Below, one piece after another: positions 56,557 through 64,000 of a stretch of DNA of 64,000 bases. Position 1 is the stretch's first letter, and each line of letters begins with the position of its first letter. The translations under genes were made by a program, and so were the position numbers. This DNA comes from Chloromonas sp. AAM2 (Eukaryota > Chlorophyta > Chlorophyceae > Chlamydomonadales > Chlamydomonadaceae), in NCBI GenBank assembly GCA_004335635.1, contig QAXH01005254.1, positions 621 to 64,620 of the forward strand, read 5' to 3'. The notes under the pieces are model-generated. The model was not told where the DNA came from and did no database searches. It saw only the letters and a list, made by a program, of their open reading frames with translations.

Positions 56557-57629
56557 CCATGGCTGTGAGAGGGGTTTTGGTGTGAAAGGCTAGTTCGTTT
56601 ATGTTGTCCTTTTGATTGCGGCTGCTTCCTTTTTCGGGATTCTTAACTCGCGACTAGAACTCGACTGAGCTGTTGACAAGGGTTGTCATAACCTAATTAA
56701 TGGGCGTGGCTGGCATTTATACAAACATGACTGAGAGAAAACAACCACGTCTTAATAATTGCTTCACTTGTATCAAATGTGCAGCAAGCTGTTGCTGCCA
56801 TTAGTTGTTTGCTTTGAGTTCCAGTTATTAAGCATGCACCCTTGCAATGACTTCTTAACTGCGTGGTCATCTATCTCTGAGTAGACGGGTTGCACGCTGC
56901 TTGTACTGTTTGGGTGCTCTGGCTGGCTTAAATCAAAGTCAAACATTCCGTTAGATCATCCAGCTGCACATCGCCAAGTTGTACTCATTTTCAAAGGCAA
57001 TGTCATCGTTGAATGGATCGGCTGTTCTGACAAAGACCGTGAGTGTTTTCTAACACTGGGCAACCCCGCTAGTTAGCGTTGGTCACCTCTTGTTGGCGCT
57101 ACGAGCTGCATGAGAATATGCAATGACATCTGCCTGTACTCACTTGTAAGCGGAACACATTTGCCTTTGTTGACCGTGTTGCACATGTGGTCACCATGCC
57201 AAAAAAAAAGCATCGCCTTCAGTCCCAAGGACTTGCAGTCCAAGAGCATGCGCATGCACTCGAAGGATCTCACAGTCAGATGTGATGACCAATTGAAGTC
57301 TGAGTCATTGAGTGCGGTGTCTTGCTGCCAGCCATGGCAGTCCTAACGGCCTAGTGTCCAATCAGCCTACATGACCCCAGCTGTAAGGGGAACCACACCC
57401 CATGGTGGGTCTGTCAACCATATGTTGGTATCATCTGTTTGATGTCGACCGCGCTTCTGTAGTAATGGCTTGCGGGGCTGTCACTCCTGTTAAGCGACAG
57501 GAAGATCAACACAGTATCGATGGTGTGGAATCTAGCCGGATTAGCAGACCGTCACTATACTTTGCGTTAATCATGATTTTATTCCTGCATTTGATGGTTG
57601 ACCTGTCTGCATCATGCATGCATCCACAC

Positions 57630-57785
57630 AACGCTGTGCTGCCCACACCGGTCCCTACCCCACCACAAGACGCTGTGCTGCTCACATACCACGCACGTCG
57701 CAGTGCTGCTCACACAACACACACAAAGCTGAGCTGACGATACAGTGCTGTTCACCCCCCAGACACGATGCAGTGCTGCTCAGAT
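57630..57785 (+). repeat. Degenerate tandem repeat around ACGCTGTGCTGCTCACA
   Basis: Five to six imperfect units of the type GA(C)GCTGTGCTGCTCACA with spacers of 20-35 bases. Divergence between units suggests an old array. Confidence 0.65.
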
Positions 57786-59201
57786 GTAATGAACAATTGA
57801 AGTGTCATCAGCTCAGGCTTGAACGACATATATCGAGGGTGTGGGATTTGGTTGGATAAACAGACTGTCACTATACTTAGCCGTCACCAGCATCATCAAT
57901 ACCAATCATACTTGTTACCCACTATGATTCCTTTGTCAATGCATGGGCCATGTAGCCATGGCATAGGAAGAGGAACACACCACAGCACATGCTCATTCGT
58001 AAGAAAGCAAATCAGACCTGGCATTACAGCGGTAGTGCGCTAGTCAGATAGACCTTTGTACGAATTACGACTTGAAAGACTCTGCGCAGCTTCCCATGGG
58101 CATCACCGCCACCTATATCAACTAGGTTCTTGCTGAAGCGGAGGTCAAGTCATGAAACAAAGTAGTCCGGCGCACAGTGCGGTCGTCATATGCATCATCA
58201 TGATGCGCTGTCGGTCCCGTAGGCACAGGCAGCTAAAGAATCCACTGGAAAGGCTTGCAAGCAAAGGTTTGCAATAGCCAACTGCATTTGCTCAATCCAA
58301 GCGTTCAAACCCAACTCACAATCGTGATGGCACTGAATGGGCGCAATGACTAGGAAATACAGTGGTGAAGGTCTTGGTTCGTGTGTGGCTGCATTTTGCC
58401 GTACACTCATAGGACATGATTGGCTGCCAGAGCACAGTTGGCCCAGCAAACCGTCTGACCGCATAACTGATCAGTTCATGTCCTTTCATATCTATACATG
58501 TATGGCGGTGCGTGGGCACAGCATGTCGCTCAAATTGCAACACGATTCGGTTTGAATATCAAACACAACAAAACTACCTGTGCGTGAGACTGCATGTGCA
58601 AATCGGGTGTCCGACCATACGGTGTGGCAGTACCACACCATTCAATTCCACATGTCTTAACACAGTGATGGTTTTTGGTTCAGGGCGTTCGAACAACCGC
58701 ACACAGCATAACGTTCCGTCACACTGTCATGATACCACCCACTTGATCCATTCCTGTTACACCCGCTTCCTCCAGTGCCCCTCCCGCACCCGGTGTCCCG
58801 CAGTGCTTGATGATGCCACATACCTTCCGCTTCAAAAGGGCAAGAAATAATAGCATCTTCTAATCAACTCCACACATACTCTTAGCCACAGGAACCAAGC
58901 CCTTTGTCCAACAGTGAAGTTTAGATGCCAAGACAGGCTTCAGGCCCGCACCGTTGTTCTCCTTGGAACGTGCAAAGTGAGTGCCGCTGGTGTGTAATCG
59001 ACGCCCCTCCCAAGCTCATTTGGATGTCAGACAGCTGCTCCACATGATTACGTGGCACTATGCGCTACTCTCGCACCCACATGCCCATGCCGCAGGTATG
59101 CCCGTTCTTGCCTCAGTAGCCGTTCCGGCCACCCGCGCCTGTCAGTGCCAGCAATTCAGCGCCCATACCAGACCCATCACGTTGCTTCAGAACAGCAGCA
59201 G

Positions 59202-59355
59202 GTCTATCCATTCATCATGGCTCAGAGGCTCAGGTTCTAGGGCGTGGGCCAACACACCCCAGCCTCAGATTTGTCAGGGGCAGCCGGCCCGAGTTCTCAG
59301 TTTTCTGCTCCCCCTCGCTCACACTGGGATTCTGAGCCATGATGAATGGATAGAC
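59202..59355. repeat. Perfect 25-bp inverted repeat with 104-bp loop, beside the RCC1 stop codon
   Basis: Arm 1 (59202-59226) starts GTCTATCCATTCATCATGG; arm 2 (59331-59355) is its exact reverse complement. It lies 35 bases beyond the RCC1 stop codon, so it would be in the RCC1 3' UTR. It could be a transcript hairpin or a small foldback transposable element. Confidence 0.85.
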
Positions 59356-59389
59356 TAACCTTTGGAGCATGGCTATTGAAGCAATGCTG

Positions 59390-62300
59390 TCACACTGCAT
59401 GTGCCACTGACACCGCAGCTGCCCTGGCAGCCACCGCCTGTGCCAGGATCGGGTCCACTGGGCCCGCAAGCACCACCGCGTGCTGCCCGCCAAAAGCCAC
59501 GCTGTGAATGGGCCGGAAGCCAAAGGTCTTGGTGCGCTTGAATTGGCGGGGCACGTAGTCGTCCTCCTGCGGGGGGAAAGGGGTAGAAGCAACAACCACA
59601 ATAAACGGGCTAACCAGCAATGCTAACCATTGATGCTGCACACACACCACCTTTGCAAGTAAAGAGAGCATGCGAATCTAACAGCAAAGCTTGCCCACAG
59701 CCCTTGCAGCTCCTTGGCATCGGCTCAACTACACACTTAATTCTCAGTATCACTGGCGCAACCACAGCTGTGGTCCCCGGCACGCCCTGGTGCCTATCTG
59801 ACAAAGCCAAGCCACCAGACAGTCCACAAGCCACTCACTTCATCCTCTCCTTTGGCGAGTTGAGAGTTGACGTTGCTGCCCCAGAGCAGGAGCTGCCCCG
59901 AGCGCGTGACACAGGCCGACACGTTGGTCCCGGCCGCCACTGACATGGCCTCGCTCAGTCCGTCCACGGGTGCTGGCGCAGGGTAGGTGGTGGAGGCCTG
60001 GGACACGTCAAGGCCAGACCTGCACGGAAGGGACAGAAATTGCACAGATCCGGCCAGACTGGCAAGATGAAGCATACGGTGCAGCACAAGTGTTGCCGAG
60101 GTGTTGAAAGTTGTTTTGATACCTCATGCTGCCTCTCCCCTAAGGAAAGGCAGGGCCCTAAGTCATGTCCTGTCATTTGCGTGTGACAGCCAGTATCAAC
60201 AGGTTCCAAGCAATTCAACGTCAGCAGCTTATTATGACTCTACAATAAAGCTGCACTAGCAGAGTGCCATCTCTTGCTGCAAACAAGATATGCCATAACG
60301 CACACTGCAAAACACGACCACATGACCGTCCTGCCACTGATCCTCACCTGCCCAGCATGCCGTATGTGGGCGCGCCGCATGACCTGACAGTGCCGTCCCG
60401 CATGGCAAACAAAGTGTGGTGCTCTCCGCCCTGAACGGAGGCCACCTGGGCCAGGGAGGGCACGCGCGCGGGCGACCACACAAAGTTGTGCTCCTCGCCT
60501 ACGACACGCAACGGACAGGGACAGTAAGGCTGAGGCCAGTGAGGGACAGGCAACAGAGTGACATGTGAGCAGCACAGGCCCGTGTGTGCGTGAGGGGCAG
60601 GTACCAGGAAAACAGGAAAACAGGGGAGGGCTGTACAGTGCGGCTGGGCAACCAGTACACAAGTGCACCGAGACAGGAAGCACTGCACTTCCTCAGCCCT
60701 CAGAGTATGCAAGCTTCATTGCATACAAGCGGTCTCATTGTCCATTGTCTAAACTGAAATAGAATATTACATATGATCCACTGTCTGAATTGCTATAAAT
60801 ATTACTAGCTCACAGTGTATACTCTTACTATTGGTATTAATAGCTCACATTCACTCTCTCACAGGATACAGTCACTCTCTCTCTGGTATGACTCACTCTC
60901 TTTGGCAAAGCCCAGCTGTCCTGAGTTGTTCAGTCCCCAGGCAATGACGTCCCCTGCCTTGGTGATGACAAAGGTAGCGTAGTTGCCTGCGGAAAGAAGC
61001 AAAAACTCAGTCAGTCGGATGGTGTAAAAACGCGTCAAAGCTGCACGACTGCCAGATGGGCAGAGGTGAATGCTTTTCCTGTTTTCTCAGGTTTTCTCAC
61101 ACATCAAAGCTTGCTACAGCGGGCCACGTATCCGTCAACAGTGTCCATCATTAAACTGAAGACAAGTCACTGTGCTAACACTTGACTACTGCAACTACTA
61201 CCATGCCCGGCTTGGCCCTACCTGTCTCAATGCGCTCAATGGTGGATCCATTCAGAAGAGCCTCAGGAATGTTGACGGGTGCGGGCGTGAACATCAGGTC
61301 GCGTGCAAGGGGCGCCTCCGCGTTGAAGGCAGGCAGGCGGCCCAACTGGCTCTGGCTGCCGATGCCCCAGGTCAGCACAGCGCCCGCCTGCAGGGGAGCG
61401 CATGGCAATGCACACACATCGCCTGTCTGGCTGTACACTTCATGTTTGTGAGCTCTACACATGCACACCCTGAGCAAATTGTAGCTGTATTTACCTGTGC
61501 ATGCGCACACACCTGCTCCGCTACAGCCACCATGCTTGGCCGCGTGCCACACACACACAAGCATGCACAGCCGCATGCACACATTCATACCTGGGTGCGC
61601 AGCGCGCAGTGCCTCGCCCCTGCCACCAGCTGCACAGCCTTGTGCGCCTCGCCCTCGGGGGTGTAGACCTTCACCAGAGTCCTCGCCAGCTTGAGACCTC
61701 CACTAAACCCTTGGCTGGGGCCCACGTCGTCCTGAGCACACGACATGCTACATGGGCTGTTAGTGTAAGGCACACACACACGCACATAGCCATGCGTACC
61801 CAGGCAGAAAGGGAGAAATACCCAGGTGTGGCCTTGTACCAATACATGCTGTGGCCATGCACGGCTGGGTGCCTGCATTGGAGGTTTGGCTGTTGTGTTA
61901 CGGTTGGAGCCGGTGACTGCAGGATAAGAATGATGGTGCCCCTGAGTCGTTACCTTGAACATTCCACAAGCGTACACGCTGCCATCCTCGGCGAGAGCAG
62001 CGGTGAAGCCATCACCAGCAGCCACCTGCATGACATGACATGCACCCACATGCATTATTGTTGCTCACTGTGCATTATTTTACTGCACCACATGCACCTA
62101 CAGCGGCAACTGCATGCGTGACTTCCTTGGATTGGGTAAATGCAGGTGCTGCTGCATGTTGACGCGATCTCTAATCACACACATCCTCACAAACAGTGTT
62201 GGCGCAATCACACACATCCCCACGTGCAGACCTGTGTGAAGGTAATGCCCGGAGGCATGACCATCAATCCTGGTACGGAAGGGTCACCCTTCTCGTGGTC

Positions 62301-63888
62301 AGCCACCGCCTCTTCCCCTTCCAGCTCGTCCCAGCAGGTGCCTGCTGTCCTCCTGCCAAGGGCACCTTGGTCGTTCTCGCCCCAGCTCCAGATGCGGCCC
62401 TGTCCATCCAGGGCTGTGGTGTGCATGCCACCAGCGGCAGCCCCCTGGAACTCCATCTCAGGCAGCACCTGCATCGAGCATGCATGCAAAGGCATGCATA
62501 AGGCAGGGTGCACAAAGAGCTCAGCTATTTGGTTTTGTGTGTACATGGGAGCCAAGGTCAAATGTGTATCCGTCATCGTTGGGTGAGATCCTTGGACGCC
62601 CCAATCCGCCTTGTTGTCCGTGCGAGTGGGCTCACGGTGTAGCGAAAATGCAGGGTTACGCATGATATGCTTGGATCGGCATGTCTCGCTGAGATGGCTC
62701 AATTGGAGCATTAACACACGTCAGCTGTCAACTAGTGCGCGACAAAAACATGGCTTGAGCAGCTGTTAGCATCCTTGTAGGCTTACCTGTGCTGGGCGAT
62801 GCTTGGTCCCTTCGTCCTCGCCAAGGCCAAGGGCACCAAAAGGGCCGCAGCCAACCGTGAAAATTGAGAATTTTTGGAGTGGCTGCTCAATCACAGCTAC
62901 GCTTGCAGCAGGCTGCTCAGTGGGTGCGCTGGGAGTAGTCTTTTTTGCCTCCTTCTCACAAGACTCTGCTGTGGGGCGCTGGCGCTTGCTTGCACGCTGA
63001 GGAGGCACCACCTCGTTCAGCTTGGGCATGTGCTCCTCAGCCTTCTTGCTGGCTCTGCGAACAGCCCTGGCAGCCCGAGCGTCAGGTGCCTTTAGCTTCG
63101 CGATGCTAGCCAGGATTGCTGGTGCCTTCATGCTGCTCGGATGCGATGGGGCCTTCTCTGCAGCCTTGGAATCCTGCATGCAAGTAACATGAAATCGGAC
63201 TTGTTGAGCTTGTACAGTCGTTGGGCACAGGTCCAAGGAACAACTGGAAGGGTCTTGAACTCGGGGGTCAAAGCCTCGAACAGGGTGCCGAAGTTGCAGG
63301 GTCGCACGAGGAGATTGTCGCTGCAAAGATCCAGGGCGCAACCAATGGCTTCATTGAGCAGCCAATGCGTTGCATATCTGCGGGGACTGCCCGGAGCCTT
63401 AAAGGAGAGCAGAAATGCAGGGAAAGAAGCAGGCAAGAAGCATTCGGGCGCCTCTGCACCACTCTGCGGGCTGCACGATTCACCCTCCAACTAGCTGCAA
63501 GACTTCTGCCGAGCGGCTCGCCACTGGTCGTCTGCATAGGCCGGTGGTCCTTTCTGCGACAGTGGAAAAAGGCGCGCAATGGAAAGCCGCGGGCCTTCAG
63601 CCTTTCGCCCACCTTGACAGACTTGTTGAACTCCCTGCGCTGACGCTTGGCTGGTGCTTGCTTGTCTGCGTGGAGGGACTCTTTCGTCAGATTACTGGCA
63701 GGGCGCTTGCACGCCTCACGGGCCACGGGCTCAGGTTTGCGCTGCTTTCTGGCCATCACGTTGCTGGTTGTCAGCTCCTTGTCATTGGCCTTGGAGGTTT
63801 TCCTGGGCTTGCTCACGCCTGTGCGCTTGGCGATGTTGTGCTGGTCCTGGGCGACCAGTGCGGCCTGTGACCTTGTCCAAGGGGCCAT
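59390..63888 (-). CDS. RCC1: RCC1, Ran guanine nucleotide exchange factor
   Basis: Ten minus-strand exons join in phase from ATG at 63888 to TGA at 59390: 63613-63888, 62787-63173, 62232-62468, 61954-62025, 61591-61731, 61222-61387, 60897-60986, 60348-60498, 59839-60019 and 59390-59566, for 625 residues. The first ~190 residues are Lys/Arg-rich (KQRKPEP, PAKRQRREF, SKRQRP), like a chromatin-binding, nuclear-targeting tail but longer than in animal RCC1. Seven blade-type repeats follow: GCGPFGALGLGED, AAGGMHTTALDGQGRIWSWG, AAGDGFTAALAEDGSVYACG, GARHCALRT, GAVLTWGIGSQSQLGRL, NYATFVITKAGDVIAWGLNN and GQLLLWGSNVNSQLAKG. The length between repeats and the SWGxNDxGALGR wording are those of RCC1 itself. 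RCC1 loads GTP on Ran at chromatin and so sets the nuclear transport gradient (known). The last donor before 62231 is a less usual GTCTGC. The ATG was chosen as the first in a frame continuous with exon 1; a longer start at about 63990 is possible. Confidence 0.92.
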
Positions 63889-64000
63889 CGTACTTTTTCC
63901 TGTGCTCTGGTCTTGTTGTGCACACGATTGCGCTGAAACCAAGTTGCAAGCGATTGCAAATTGTGCTTCCGTGTGAGCGCAGGACAGCATTAAATCCTCT
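63889..64000. other. RCC1 5' flank
   Basis: This is the short sequence upstream of the RCC1 start codon, cut by the window edge. The minus-strand frame stays open through it, so it may include extra coding sequence or the 5' UTR. Confidence 0.4.

Larger units (their letters stand above)
56557..59389. other. Intergenic, convergent gene ends
   Basis: The 54.4-kb gene (+) and RCC1 (-) end towards each other. Apart from the degenerate GCTGTGCTGC repeat (57630-57785) and an inverted repeat next to the RCC1 stop codon (59202-59355), no feature is recognised. A candidate TGTAA lies at about 57144. Confidence 0.45.

Noticed and set aside
63221..63643. 140-codon plus-strand frame over the RCC1 first intron
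   Set aside because: It overlaps RCC1 exon 1 and intron antisense, with no motif or splice support.

Overview
This is nuclear DNA from a eukaryote, most probably a chlorophyte green alga (Chlorophyceae such as Haematococcus or a relative; the genus is a guess). The evidence is as follows. Genes are split by many short GT-AG introns with compact CAG acceptors. Proteins carry long Gln/Ala/Pro/Ser-rich disordered stretches encoded by CAG/CTG tracts. The gene content is plant-like: a LEC14B/DCAF11 WD40 protein, an o-type thioredoxin, a plastid-type ABCB half-transporter, a polyamine oxidase, and a SHOC1-like meiotic protein. TGTAA, the green-algal polyadenylation signal, lies downstream of at least two genes. 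One assembly gap (414 N) is present at 42088-42501. There are no operons, CRISPR arrays or recognisable rRNA/tRNA genes.

Layout. 0.5-1.3 kb (-): small four-helix membrane protein, TMEM14/FAX-like, paralogue 1. 2.4-3.4 kb (-): acidic ANP32-like nuclear protein. 4.4-17.8 kb (-): a very large SHOC1/ZIP2H-like meiotic crossover protein with 11 exons, one of them 4.4 kb. 18.1-19.0 kb (+): paralogue 2 of the TMEM14-like protein, diverging from SHOC1 across about 250 bp. 20.4-21.9 kb (-): mitochondrial-type thioredoxin whose WCGPC site is split by a 13-bp microexon. 22.8-29.9 kb (+): ABCB half-transporter, 16 exons. 31.1-41.4 kb (+): LEC14B/DCAF11-like WD40 protein, 15 exons. 42.9-44.0 kb (+): an intronless TPR protein. 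44-49 kb: repeat-rich intergenic DNA that includes a copy of one WD40 exon end. 48.9-54.0 kb (-): polyamine-oxidase-like flavoprotein, 12 exons. 54.4-56.6 kb (+): a protein whose C-terminus resembles the tail domain of Ycf45/R3H NTPases. 59.4-63.9 kb (-): RCC1, the Ran exchange factor, 10 exons.

I rebuilt exon chains by requiring consensus splice sites and phase continuity at every junction. Most chains close exactly, with no remainder, from ATG to stop. The genes do not form one pathway; they are unrelated housekeeping, meiotic, organellar and nuclear functions arranged as divergent or convergent neighbours. Three pairs share short divergent intergenic regions: SHOC1/TMEM14-like-2, thioredoxin/ABCB and PAO/54.4-kb gene.

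The rest is introns and intergenic DNA rich in minisatellites (periods of 11, 15 and 19 bp) and in at least three short dispersed repeat families. I did not find a convincing new multi-gene system. The most unusual items are the giant SHOC1-like protein, the inverted TMEM14-like pair flanking it, the split thioredoxin active site, the WD40 exon copy next to a dispersed repeat, and the WD40 stop codon lying inside a minisatellite.
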